DNA of 64,000 nt from Rhizobium sp. BK376. GTDB taxonomy: Bacteria; Pseudomonadota; Alphaproteobacteria; Rhizobiales; Rhizobiaceae. This document shows positions 44,229 through 53,753 of the stretch, piece after piece. The notes beneath the pieces are model-generated. The model was given only the letters and a program-made list of their open reading frames with translations, had not been told where the DNA came from and did not search any database. A program made the translations under genes and the position numbers. Position 1 is the first letter of the stretch; each line of letters starts with the position of its first letter. The stretch is taken from NCBI RefSeq assembly GCF_004341625.1, contig NZ_SLZG01000003.1, positions 371,045-435,044 of the forward strand, read 5' to 3'.

Positions 44229-44577
44229 CTTTTGCTCGCTTCGACGTTGAGCCCTTAATGGGCCACTTCCTGTTCAATCCGACTGCCGTCCTCCTGATCC
44301 GAGGCAAAGGCTATCGGCAACCGTCTGGCAAGGATTAGCTTATTAGACTTTCCTCAAGCTGACGGCCGGGCGGCGTTCCCTGGAAAACGCGAGACAATAA
44401 AGGGAAACACGGATCACCACTTTCACCGCGCACAATTCATTAGACGTGGTAAACAAGCGGTTAATTTCCGTCGGATTTTTTTAACCTTTTGTTGCGAGTT
44501 GGCCATTCGCTCCGCAACCAGGCCGGCATTTGCAATTTCTAAAATTAGTATCGACACAAATAAAACTATAAATTGCC
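44229..44577. other. Intergenic region upstream of podJ
   Basis: 349 bases between the podJ start and the end of the glycerophosphodiesterase gene. Contains a CtrA-like site (listed) and AT-rich stretches; no gene supported. Confidence 0.5.
44450..44464 (-). promoter_or_regulatory. CtrA-like site upstream of podJ
   Basis: On the plus strand TAAA-CAAGCGG-TTAA, one base off the TTAA-N7-TTAA consensus, about 222 bases before the podJ start. In Caulobacter podJ is cell-cycle controlled, which makes the site of interest, but one mismatch and the distance limit confidence. Confidence 0.35.
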
Positions 44578-45315
44578 CTAGGCCAGAAGCTTGGGATCAT
44601 CGAGCATGATCGCATCGGGCAGACTTTCGGCAATCCTTGCAAGCCCATCGCCATCCACCTTGCCGACGGGGTAAGGCGGATATTCCGGCAGCGGTACGCT
44701 GCGGGGCTGGCCGACCATGATTGCGAGCCGCAATCCGCTCTCGCGCACCGATTTCGCTCTCTCTTCGGTCAGCGCCCCCTGCCAGAGCCGGAACCAGTTC
44801 GCGCCTGCGAGCCGGGCGTTGACAGCCGAATCCGGATCACTGACAAGCGCGAGGATCGCCATGTCGGCCGCCATTCCCCGTGCCGCCCGGATCAGCGCGA
44901 CATCGCGTAAGCCGAGGATGGTGCGCGCGGTCGCGCCGGCGGAGGCCACGGAAGCGATAATGGCTGGAAGATGGGTCTCCTCCATCAGCTTCACATCCAG
45001 CAGCAGGCCGAGCGGATACGATGCGGATATGGCCTCCGGCAGCGTCATCACGGAGGGCAGCAATTGCCGCAAAGTCGCAAGGTCAAGCTCGGCAACGGTA
45101 CGCGGATCGCCGCATAGCCGCTGCAGATCGGCGTCATGGACGCAGACGTGCACACCATCCGCCGTCACCCTCACGTCGGTTTCGACCGCATCGGCGCCGG
45201 CCGCCTCTGCCGCGCGAAAGGCCTCCGCACTGTTTTCCGCCGCCAGCAGCGCGCCGCCGCGATGGGCGATGACGAGCGGTTTGTGCGAGGCATCCGTCCA
45301 TGATCCGAAAGTCAT
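44578..45315 (-). CDS. Glycerophosphodiester phosphodiesterase
   Basis: 245 residues, TIM-barrel. VIAHRGGALLAAENSAEAF carries the catalytic His-Arg and Glu (HRG...EN), ADAVETDVRVTADGVHVCVHD supplies the metal-binding E-x-D and second His, and GLLLDVK follows. Hydrolyses glycerophosphodiesters to glycerol-3-phosphate and an alcohol; no signal peptide, so cytoplasmic (UgpQ-like). Lies alone between podJ and the PCMT-like gene. Confidence 0.9.
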   Translation of the reverse strand: MTFGSWTDASHKPLVIAHRGGALLAAENSAEAFRAAEAAGADAVETDVRVTADGVHVCVHDADLQRLCGDPRTVAELDLATLRQLLPSVMTLPEAISASYPLGLLLDVKLMEETHLPAIIASVASAGATARTILGLRDVALIRAARGMAADMAILALVSDPDSAVNARLAGANWFRLWQGALTEERAKSVRESGLRLAIMVGQPRSVPLPEYPPYPVGKVDGDGLARIAESLPDAIMLDDPKLLA

Positions 45316-45398
45316 CGGTATTTCACCTGGGCTATGAAGAAGGATCCGCTTTTGTCCGATTCAAGTGTCGGCCTTGCGACAGGGCCTAGTACCAGGGC

Positions 45399-46244
45399 CT
45401 AGTAATCAAGCTCGTCGGATGAAAACCAGACGTCGCGATAGACCGCCATGGCACTATCGTCGGGAGCGCGGCTTTCGGTCGGCCATAGCGAGCGTACGCG
45501 CCGTGCGTCACGTCCGTTTGGCGTGCGAACGCATTCGTCGGTGCTTGATGCGCCAACGCAGGGAATGAACCAGGATGGCATCAACGGCTTTGCCCGAAAT
45601 CCGGCGTCAGTCCGGGTGACGAGCATGGCAAGGCCGATGTCGTCGGCAGGGCGCCAGGGAAAGATCATCCGCCCGCCCGGGCGCAGCGCCTTCAGCCAGG
45701 AAAGCGGCGGACGGGCGACGCCGGCATTGACATAGATGACGTCAGAGGGCGGAAGGGGCTGTATAGTCGCGTCCGCCTGGATGATATCGACGCCCTCGAA
45801 GGGGACGAGATTGTCCCGCGCCCGGTTCGCCAGGCCATCCTCTCTCTCGAAGCCATAGACATGCCCGTTCGGCAGCACCAGCATCGACAGCAACGCGGTA
45901 TAGTATCCCGCGCCCGCGCCTATATGGGTGACGGTCTCGCCGCTTTGGGGCGCGACCGCGCCGATCCATGCTGCATGCAGAAACGGCTCGCCATTGTTGA
46001 TGCCCTTGCCGACGTCGAGCGCAACCAGCGCATTCTGGTAAAGGTAGATCGGGTCGGCGCTCGGCGTTTCAAAATATTGCGACCCGACCATGATGTGCCA
46101 GGGACCGGGCGGCAGGAAAGCCTCTCGTGGTACGATCTCGAATATCCGCTCCAGACGCGGATCGGCGGACTTGCTCGCCGCCGCCATCAGCCTGGCATAG
46201 AAATGCCTGATCTCGTCGAGTGTCGCTCTGCCTGTCGCAGGCAT
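45399..46244 (-). CDS. Protein-L-isoaspartate methyltransferase-like protein
   Basis: 281 residues from the ATG at 46244 (GGAGG six bases upstream). Motif I VTHIGAGAGYYTALLS binds S-adenosylmethionine, IFEIVPREAFLPPGPW and NGHVYGFEREDGLANRARDNL fit the PCMT family. It may repair isoaspartyl residues, but the C-terminal ~70 residues are divergent and the usual substrate-binding Ser is not clearly seen, so it might be a different methyltransferase. Confidence 0.75.
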   Translation of the reverse strand: MPATGRATLDEIRHFYARLMAAASKSADPRLERIFEIVPREAFLPPGPWHIMVGSQYFETPSADPIYLYQNALVALDVGKGINNGEPFLHAAWIGAVAPQSGETVTHIGAGAGYYTALLSMLVLPNGHVYGFEREDGLANRARDNLVPFEGVDIIQADATIQPLPPSDVIYVNAGVARPPLSWLKALRPGGRMIFPWRPADDIGLAMLVTRTDAGFRAKPLMPSWFIPCVGASSTDECVRTPNGRDARRVRSLWPTESRAPDDSAMAVYRDVWFSSDELDY

Positions 46245-46456
46245 GGTCGTCCTCCATAAGCCCGTCGGTGGAATTTGACGCGGGATACCATCATTCGGAG
46301 TTGTATTTGCCGCAAGCGATTTTCTTGTTGTGATGTTGTAATGCTGCCGTCGATTGGCAAGGATAGTGTTTGATCGCATAAATTTGACGTTTACGCGCAC
46401 GTCAATATTTTATATGCATTATGGCCGCCGGCTTGCGAATTGGAGGATTTGAGACA

Positions 46457-48253
46457 ATGCCCACCTACAAGGCCCCTGTGAACGATACGCTTTTCGTTCT
46501 CAACGACGTTCTCGGGCTGGAGCGTTATAACAATCTTCCCGGTTTTGCCGACGCTACCCCTGACATGATCGAGGCCATCCTCGGCGAGGCGGCGAAGATG
46601 GCGGAGGAGGTTCTGTTTCCGCTGAACTATTCCGGCGATCAGGAAGGCTGCACCCGCCACGCTGACGGCACTGTCTCGACACCGAAGGGCTTCAAGCACG
46701 CTTACGACGCCTATCGCGAAGGCGGCTGGATCGGGCTTGCCGTGCCGCAAGAGTTCGGTGGCCAGGGGCTGCCCTATACGCTGCATGCTGCAGTCTGCGA
46801 ATACACCTCTGCTGCCAACATGTCGCTGATGATGTACCCTGGTCTGACGCAGGGCGCGATTGCCGCCATCCTCGCTCATGGCTCGGACGAGCAGAAAAAG
46901 ACCTATTTGCAAAAGATGGTCGAGGGCACATGGTCCGGCACGATGAACCTGACCGAACCGCATTGCGGCACGGATCTCGGCCTTTTGCGCACCAAGGCGG
47001 TGCCGCAAGCCGATGGAAGCTACAAGATCACAGGCCAGAAGATCTTCATTTCTGCCGGCGAACACGACATGACGGACAATATCGTCCATCTGGTGCTCGC
47101 CCGCATCGAAGGCGCGCCCGAGGGTACCAGGGGTATCTCGCTCTTCATCGTCCCGAAGTTCATGGTCGGCGAGGATGGTTCGCTCGGCGCGCGCAACGGC
47201 GTTTCCTGCGGTGCGATCGAGCATAAGATGGGCATCCATGCAAACGCCACCTGTGTCATGAATTACGACGAGGCGACCGGCTATCTGATCGGCGCTGAAA
47301 ACCGCGGCCTCAACGCCATGTTCGTGATGATGAACGAAGCCCGCGTCAGCGTCGGCCTGCAGGGTGTCTCGGTCGCCGAGATCGCTTATCAGAATGCCGT
47401 CGCCTATGCCCGCGACCGGCTCCAGGGCCGCTCGCTCTCCGGCCCCAAGGCGCCGGACAAAAAGGCCGACCCGATCATCGTTCATCCGGATATCCGCCGC
47501 TCGCTGATGACCATGCGCGCCTTCAACGAGGCCGGCCGCGCCTTCCTGCTCTGGACTGCTCTGAAGTCTGATATTGCCCACCGCGCGACGGACGAAAAGG
47601 AGCGCCAGACCGCCGACGATATCCTTAGTCTTGTCACCCCGATCCTGAAGGGTGTGATGACCGACAAGGGCTTCGAGCATGCGGTCATGGCGCAGCAGGT
47701 CTTCGGCGGCCATGGCTATATCGAGGAAAACGGCATGAGCCAGTATGTCCGCGATGCCCGCATCACCATGATCTATGAGGGCGCCAACGGCATCCAGGCG
47801 CTCGATCTTGTCGGCCGCAAGCTCGGCCTCAACGGCGGCCGTGCCGTCATGGCGCTCTTCAAGGAAATCGGCGATTTCTGCGAGGAAAACCGCAATGACG
47901 AAAAGCTCTCCTTCTTCACCAAGCAGTTGAAAAAGGGCTTGAACGACGTGCAGGCCGCGACCATGTGGTTCATGCAGCATGCCATGGCCAAGCCCGACAA
48001 TGCCGGCGCCGGCTCGACCGATTATATGCACCTCTTCGGCCTTGTCGTTCTCGGCTATATGTGGGCAAAGATGGCAAAGGCGGCAACGGAAGGGCTTGCC
48101 GCAGGCGAGACCGCCCGCGAGGAGTTCCTGCGCAACAAGCTCGTGACCGCGCGCTTCTTCATGGAGCGCATCATGCCGGAGACCGCGCTGCGCAAGGCCC
48201 GCATCGAAACCGGTGCGGAAACGATGATGACGCTGAGCGCCGAGGCGTTTTGA
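46457..48253 (+). CDS. Acyl-CoA dehydrogenase (DmdC/FadE-like, large type)
   Basis: 598 residues from the ATG at 46457 (GGAGG ten bases upstream), matching the ~590-600 residue class. FAD-binding and active-site motifs: GLAVPQEFGGQGLPYTLHAAV, GTMNLTEPHCGTDLGLLRTKA, GQKIFISAGEHDMTDNIV, and EGANGIQALDLVGRKL with the catalytic Glu in MIYEGANG. It introduces the first double bond in acyl-CoA degradation. First gene of a rightward operon with a thiolase and a FadB-like protein. An unrelated-length antisense frame is a shadow. Confidence 0.92.
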   Translation: MPTYKAPVNDTLFVLNDVLGLERYNNLPGFADATPDMIEAILGEAAKMAEEVLFPLNYSGDQEGCTRHADGTVSTPKGFKHAYDAYREGGWIGLAVPQEFGGQGLPYTLHAAVCEYTSAANMSLMMYPGLTQGAIAAILAHGSDEQKKTYLQKMVEGTWSGTMNLTEPHCGTDLGLLRTKAVPQADGSYKITGQKIFISAGEHDMTDNIVHLVLARIEGAPEGTRGISLFIVPKFMVGEDGSLGARNGVSCGAIEHKMGIHANATCVMNYDEATGYLIGAENRGLNAMFVMMNEARVSVGLQGVSVAEIAYQNAVAYARDRLQGRSLSGPKAPDKKADPIIVHPDIRRSLMTMRAFNEAGRAFLLWTALKSDIAHRATDEKERQTADDILSLVTPILKGVMTDKGFEHAVMAQQVFGGHGYIEENGMSQYVRDARITMIYEGANGIQALDLVGRKLGLNGGRAVMALFKEIGDFCEENRNDEKLSFFTKQLKKGLNDVQAATMWFMQHAMAKPDNAGAGSTDYMHLFGLVVLGYMWAKMAKAATEGLAAGETAREEFLRNKLVTARFFMERIMPETALRKARIETGAETMMTLSAEAF

Positions 48254-48264
48254 CGGGGGCCCCC

Positions 48265-48284
48265 CTTCTCCCCGAGGGGAGAAG
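48265..48284. repeat. GC-rich palindrome in fad operon gap
   Basis: CTTCTCCCC-GA-GGGGAGAAG, perfect 9-base arms, in the 77-base gap between the acyl-CoA dehydrogenase and thiolase genes. Same sequence theme as the hairpins at 51899-51964. Probably a REP-like mobile palindrome acting as an mRNA hairpin. Confidence 0.75.
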
Positions 48285-48330
48285 AGAAGACGAATTCAAC
48301 GGCCCGACGGCCGCCAGGGAGAAGACTGAA

Positions 48331-49539
<1,209 letters not shown>

Positions 49540-49545
49540 GGGCTA

Positions 49546-49637
49546 ACCCTCCCCCTTTTGGGGAGGGTCGAGCGTAAGCGAGGGGAGGGGTTTCACCGCA
49601 AATTCCCCTCTCCAACCCCTCCCCACCAGGGGAGGGG
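49546..49637. repeat. Compound GC-rich hairpin repeat in fad operon gap
   Basis: ACCCTCCCC (49546-49554) pairs with GGGGAGGGT (49560-49568) around a 5-base loop; downstream another CCCCTCCCC/GGGGAGGGG hairpin lies at about 49616-49637, and the AGGGGAGGGGTTT block (49580-49592) is complementary to it. Related rhizobial intergenic palindromes are known from many genomes. In a polycistronic mRNA it would form a strong structure between the thiolase and FadB-like genes. Confidence 0.7.
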
Positions 49638-49675
49638 CTTTGCCGCAAAGATCGTCCGGGAAAAGGAAATCCCAC

Positions 49676-51889
49676 ATGACCACCTACACGAACTTCACCG
49701 TCGAAACCGACGCCGACAATATCGCCCTCGTCACCTGGGACATGCCCGGCAAGTCGATGAATGTCTTCACCGAGGAGGTGATGGACGAGCTGAACGCCAT
49801 CGTCGTGGAAACGAGCGCCGACACTACTCTCAAGGGCGTGGTCATCACGTCAGGCAAGTCCACCTTCTCCGGCGGTGCCGATCTTTCGATGATCAAATCG
49901 ATGTTCACCTTCTACAACGAGGAGAAGGCGAAGGACCCGGCTGCGGCAGCGCAAAAACTCTTCGATCTCGTCGGGCAGATGACCGGCCTCTTCCGCAAGC
50001 TGGAAACCTCGGGCAAGCCTTGGGTCTCGGCGATCAACGGCACCTGCATGGGTGGCGCCTTCGAAATGTCGCTTGCCTGCCACGGCCGGGTCGTCTCCAA
50101 TTTGAAGAGCGTCAAGATCGCGCTGCCCGAGGTGAAGGTCGGCATCTTCCCCGGCGCCGGCGGCACGCAGCGAATCTCGCGGTTGACGGATGCGCAATCG
50201 GCGCTGCAGATGATGACGACGGGCCAGTCGCTGAACGGCGCCCGCGCCAAGGCGATGAACCTCGTGCATCAGGTCGTCGAACCGGACCAGTTGATCATAG
50301 CCGCAAAGCAGATGATCAAGGACGGTCTGAAACCCATCGCTCCCTGGGACGAAAAGGGCTTCAAGGTGCCTGGCGGCGGCATCTGGACGCCAGCTTCCGC
50401 CCAGCTCTGGCCGGCAGCGCCCGCCATCCTCCGCCGCGAGACCGCAGGCAATTATCCCGCCGCACTCGCGATACTGAAATGCGTCTATGAAGGCCTGCAG
50501 GTACCCTTCGACACAGGCCTCAAGATCGAGCAGCGCTATTTCACCCAGGTACTGCAGTCGACCGAAGCCTTCTCGATGATCCGCTCGCTGTTCATCTCCA
50601 TGCAGGAACTCGGCAAGGGCGCCCGTCGCCCGGCCGGCATCCCCAAGGCAGAGCTGAAGCATGTCGGCATCGTCGGCGCCGGTTTCATGGGTGGTGCGAT
50701 CGCCTATGTCACGGCTGCAGCGGGCATCCGGGTCACGCTCATCGACCGCGAGATCGAGGCCGCCACCAAGGGCAAGTCGCATTCCGAGACCCTGGTCAAG
50801 GATTCTATTGGTAAGGGAAGGCTGACGCAGGAAGAGGCCGCAGCCCTTCTCGGCAACATCACGCCCTCGGCCGAATATGCGGACCTGAAGGATGCCGATC
50901 TCGTCATCGAAGCCGTCTTCGAGGACCGTGAGGTGAAGAAGGCGGTCATCGAGGCGGTCGAGGCTATCCTGCCGGAAACGGCGATCTTCGCCTCCAACAC
51001 TTCGACGCTGCCGATCACAGGCCTTGCGAAAAACTCGAAGCGGCCGGACCAGTTCATTGGCATCCACTTCTTCTCGCCGGTCGAGAAGATGATGCTGACC
51101 GAGGTTATAACAGGCAAGGAGACGGGAGACCGCGCCCTTGCAGTCGCGCTCGATTTCGTCGCCGCGATCAGGAAGACGCCAATCGTCGTCAACGACACGC
51201 GCGGCTTCTATGTCAACCGCTGCGTCTTCCGCTACATCCACGAAGCCTATGACATGCTGATCGAAGGCGTCCCGCCGGCCATGATCGAGAATGCCGCCAA
51301 GATGGCCGGCATGCCGGTCGGTCCGCTATCGCTCAACGACGAAGTCGCGATCGACCTTTCCCAGAAGATCCTGAAGGCGTCAGTCGCCGATCTCGGCCCC
51401 GCGGCCGTCGCCCCGGAACATATGAAGCTTATCAACAGGATGGTCGACGAGCTCGACCGCCGTGGCCGCAAGAACGGCAAGGGCTTCTATGATTATCCCG
51501 CGAAACCGGCCAAGAAGTCGCTTTGGCCCGGCCTCAAGGAGTTCTACCCGCAGAAGAAGGCTTCCGAAGTCGACGTGACAGTGCTGAAACAGCGCCTGCT
51601 GGTGACCATCGCGCTCGAAGCCGCCCGCACCATGGAGGAGGGCATCGTCACCGATCCGCGCGAGGCAGACGTCGGCTCTATCCTCGGCTTCGGCTTTGCG
51701 CCCTACACCGGCGGCACGCTCTCCTATATCGACGGCATGGGCGTAAAGGCCTTCGTCACGCTCTGCGAAAAGTTAGCTACGGCTTACGGAGATCATTTCA
51801 AGCCGACCGCGCTGCTGAAGGACATGACCGCCAAGGGCGAGACCTTCTACGGCCGGTTTGATCCCTATGGAAAGAAGCAGGCCGCTTAG
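49676..51889 (+). CDS. FadB/FadJ-like bifunctional enoyl-CoA hydratase/3-hydroxyacyl-CoA dehydrogenase
   Basis: 737 residues. Crotonase half: KSTFSGGADLSMIKSM and the CoA/oxyanion region NGTCMGGAFEMSLACHGRV plus PEVKVGIFPGAGGTQR (catalytic Glu). Dehydrogenase half: VGIVGAGFMGGAIAYVTAAAG (NAD-binding), ASNTSTLPIT, IHFFSPVEKMMLTEVI (catalytic His) and the C-terminal domain with GFYDYP. It hydrates enoyl-CoA and oxidises 3-hydroxyacyl-CoA. Third gene of the beta-oxidation operon; start at ATG 49676, 136 bases after the thiolase. Confidence 0.95.
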   Translation: MTTYTNFTVETDADNIALVTWDMPGKSMNVFTEEVMDELNAIVVETSADTTLKGVVITSGKSTFSGGADLSMIKSMFTFYNEEKAKDPAAAAQKLFDLVGQMTGLFRKLETSGKPWVSAINGTCMGGAFEMSLACHGRVVSNLKSVKIALPEVKVGIFPGAGGTQRISRLTDAQSALQMMTTGQSLNGARAKAMNLVHQVVEPDQLIIAAKQMIKDGLKPIAPWDEKGFKVPGGGIWTPASAQLWPAAPAILRRETAGNYPAALAILKCVYEGLQVPFDTGLKIEQRYFTQVLQSTEAFSMIRSLFISMQELGKGARRPAGIPKAELKHVGIVGAGFMGGAIAYVTAAAGIRVTLIDREIEAATKGKSHSETLVKDSIGKGRLTQEEAAALLGNITPSAEYADLKDADLVIEAVFEDREVKKAVIEAVEAILPETAIFASNTSTLPITGLAKNSKRPDQFIGIHFFSPVEKMMLTEVITGKETGDRALAVALDFVAAIRKTPIVVNDTRGFYVNRCVFRYIHEAYDMLIEGVPPAMIENAAKMAGMPVGPLSLNDEVAIDLSQKILKASVADLGPAAVAPEHMKLINRMVDELDRRGRKNGKGFYDYPAKPAKKSLWPGLKEFYPQKKASEVDVTVLKQRLLVTIALEAARTMEEGIVTDPREADVGSILGFGFAPYTGGTLSYIDGMGVKAFVTLCEKLATAYGDHFKPTALLKDMTAKGETFYGRFDPYGKKQAA

Positions 51890-51898
51890 CCGGCTTTC

Positions 51899-51964
51899 CT
51901 CTTCTCCCCGCGGGGGAGAAGAGACCAAGCCACCTCCGCCCAGCCCTCTTCTCGCGGGGAGAAG
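51899..51964. repeat. Paired GC-rich palindromes after fad operon
   Basis: Hairpin 1 (51899-51923) has arms CTCTTCTCCCC and GGGGAGAAGAG. Hairpin 2 (51947-51964) has CTTCTC...GGAGAAG arms. Both share the CTTCTCCCC theme of 48265-48284. They lie between convergent FadB-like and cyclase genes, where they could terminate both. Confidence 0.7.
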
Positions 51965-51974
51965 GGGGGAGCCA

Positions 51975-52751
51975 TCAACGCCTCACAAGCACCCTTGCCG
52001 TCACCGACTGCTCGATCCCCTTCAGCGTAAGCAGGCGCGTCTCGGTCCCGCTCATAAGGTCGGGCTCGCGGCCAGCCGTCTCACACGACACCAGGATCTC
52101 GCCCGCTGTGGCCTTGGATTCCAGCCTTGCCGCTAGGTTGACCGCGCCGCCGATCGCGGTGAAATCGCTGCGGAAGGTGGAAAACTCGCCGATCTCGACA
52201 TCGCCGCTATGGATACCGACGCCGACGCCCAGCTTCTCATCAGGCATTCCCTCCAGATCCAGGTTCAAGGCGTCGAGCGCTGCGCTGCAGCTCTTCTGGA
52301 TGTCGAGCGCGGCCATGATCGCCGCATAGGCGTGATCCCTGTTGGCGATCGGAAAATTGAAGATCGCCATCAGCCCGTCGCCCATCTGCTTGTTGACGAT
52401 GCCGTCATGCGCCCAGATCGCCTGCGCGCAGAGATCCTGAAAAAGGCTGACGATCTCGCTGAGGCGGACTACCTCGATGCGCTCCGACAGTGCCGTGAAC
52501 CCCCTGATATCTGCAAACAGAATGGTGGCGTTGGCGGTTATGTGACGCTGCTTTTTGACGTAGCGAAACGAACGCTCGCAGATCGTGCAGATGTTAGGGT
52601 TCATCTTGCTGCGGGTGATGCCGAAGGCGCGCAGGGGAAGGGCGAGCGGCCCGCGGATCGGGATCGGCACGCGCATCTGGTCCCAGCACCCCCGGCAGAT
52701 GAGGGCGTTGGCATGATGGGTTGATCCGATCTGATCGGAAACTATTGTCAT
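51975..52751 (-). CDS. Class III adenylate/guanylate cyclase with N-terminal CxxC pairs
   Basis: 258 residues, no TM helix. Four cysteines in two pairs (Cys19-x-x-Cys22, Cys55-x-x-Cys58) precede the catalytic domain and could form a zinc ribbon or redox sensor. Cyclase motifs: FADIRGFTALSERI with metal Asp81, KQMGDGLMAIF with Asp125 and Lys121, and IGGAVNLAARLE with the transition-state Asn205/Arg209. The position that usually carries an adenine-recognising Asp (IGD in many cyclases) is Gly202. Makes cAMP or cGMP, activity not certain. Confidence 0.85.
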   Translation of the reverse strand: MTIVSDQIGSTHHANALICRGCWDQMRVPIPIRGPLALPLRAFGITRSKMNPNICTICERSFRYVKKQRHITANATILFADIRGFTALSERIEVVRLSEIVSLFQDLCAQAIWAHDGIVNKQMGDGLMAIFNFPIANRDHAYAAIMAALDIQKSCSAALDALNLDLEGMPDEKLGVGVGIHSGDVEIGEFSTFRSDFTAIGGAVNLAARLESKATAGEILVSCETAGREPDLMSGTETRLLTLKGIEQSVTARVLVRR

Positions 52752-52903
52752 CTTCCGCTATCCGTCCCCCCGAATGGCTCGCTGGTTTATGACAGCTTGA
52801 GCTTGTGCCATCCTTCAGATTTTTGCAACTGTTGAAATATTAGGGTTATCGGAAGTAATTGGGATATCCGCCCTGTGGCCCACGGCATGGCAGGCTTGCA
52901 AAA

Positions 52904-52925
52904 CATTACACCATATGGTGTAATG
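52904..52925. promoter_or_regulatory. Perfect palindromic operator of ArsR-type regulator
   Basis: 22-base perfect palindrome with arms CATTACACCAT and ATGGTGTAATG, ending 5 bases before the ATG of the ArsR-type gene. The site therefore overlaps the promoter/ribosome region and should mediate autorepression of the ArsR-SRPBCC operon. Confidence 0.8.
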
Positions 52926-52930
52926 TAGGC

Positions 52931-53266
52931 ATGGATCACTTGACGGATATATTGACGGCGATTTCGCATCCCACGCGCCGCGCGATCATCGGGCAGCTGG
53001 CCAATGGGCCGGCGCGCTTCCTGGATATCGCAAAACCCTTCGACACGGCCCTGAACGCGGTGACGAAACACCTGAAGCTCTTGGAAAGGGCCGGCCTGAT
53101 CGAACGCCGGAAACAGGGCCGCGAAGTCTTCATCTCGTTCCGGGCCGAACCGCTTCGCGAGGTGGCTGAATGGATGAACGAATACGAGCACTTCTGGAAC
53201 GAGCGCCTCGATCAATTCGAGGGTTACTTCAAGGAGAGGAACAGGGAGGAGAAAGACAGCAAATGA
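52931..53266 (+). CDS. ArsR-family transcriptional regulator
   Basis: 111 residues from the ATG at 52931. Winged HTH with DILTAISHPTRRAIIGQLANGPARFLDIAKPF and LNAVTKHLKLLERAGLIERRKQGREVF. No metal-binding Cys motif (no ELCVCDL), so it is the SRPBCC-associated type rather than a metal sensor. Overlaps the next gene (ATGA at 53263-53266) and sits just behind a perfect palindrome that should be its operator. Confidence 0.92.
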   Translation: MDHLTDILTAISHPTRRAIIGQLANGPARFLDIAKPFDTALNAVTKHLKLLERAGLIERRKQGREVFISFRAEPLREVAEWMNEYEHFWNERLDQFEGYFKERNREEKDSK

Positions 53267-53697
53267 GGGCAACTGCAGAAACCGTGGCAATCAAGCTCGA
53301 ACGGACGATCCCGGCGTCGCCGGGCAAGGTATTCGATGCCTGGCTCGATCCCAGCATTCCCGGCACACCCTGGCATGGAAACGAGAAACTGATCGTCGAT
53401 CCCACGGTCGATGGGCTCTGGTACTGGCTCTCCCTCGGCAGCACGCCGCACTATGGGCGGTTCCTTGACATGGAACGGCCGGGCCTGATCCGCATATCCT
53501 GGATGTCGCCAAATACGCTGGGCCTGGAATCGACGGTCACCGTCACATTCGAGCAGGATGGCGAGGGCACGCTCCTGACCCTGGTGCACTCCGGCCTGCC
53601 CAACGACGAGATGGCAAGGGCTCACGAGAAGGGCTGGGGCGCCATCTCCGAACGATTCAGCGACATCTTTGCCGGCGGATCGCGCCGCAGTGCCTGA
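53263..53697 (+). CDS. SRPBCC (AHSA1-like) domain protein
   Basis: 144 residues. START-like fold: VAIKLERTIPASPGKVFDAWLDP, IVDPTVDGLWYWLSL, GRFLDMERPGLIRISWMSP and TLVHSGLPNDEMARAHEKGW, typical of AHSA1-type proteins that bind small hydrophobic ligands. Coupled to the ArsR regulator by a 4-base overlap, a very common pairing. The ligand it might report is unknown. Confidence 0.9.
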   Translation: MRATAETVAIKLERTIPASPGKVFDAWLDPSIPGTPWHGNEKLIVDPTVDGLWYWLSLGSTPHYGRFLDMERPGLIRISWMSPNTLGLESTVTVTFEQDGEGTLLTLVHSGLPNDEMARAHEKGWGAISERFSDIFAGGSRRSA

Positions 53698-53753
53698 TAG
53701 CCGCCCGTCCATCAATCAGGCGCGATGACGCCCAATTGCTCGAGGAATTAGCC

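Noticed and set aside
46391-48031. 546-residue minus-strand frame opposite the acyl-CoA dehydrogenase
   Set aside because: Shadow; no recognisable motifs, whereas the plus strand carries full FAD and CoA motifs.
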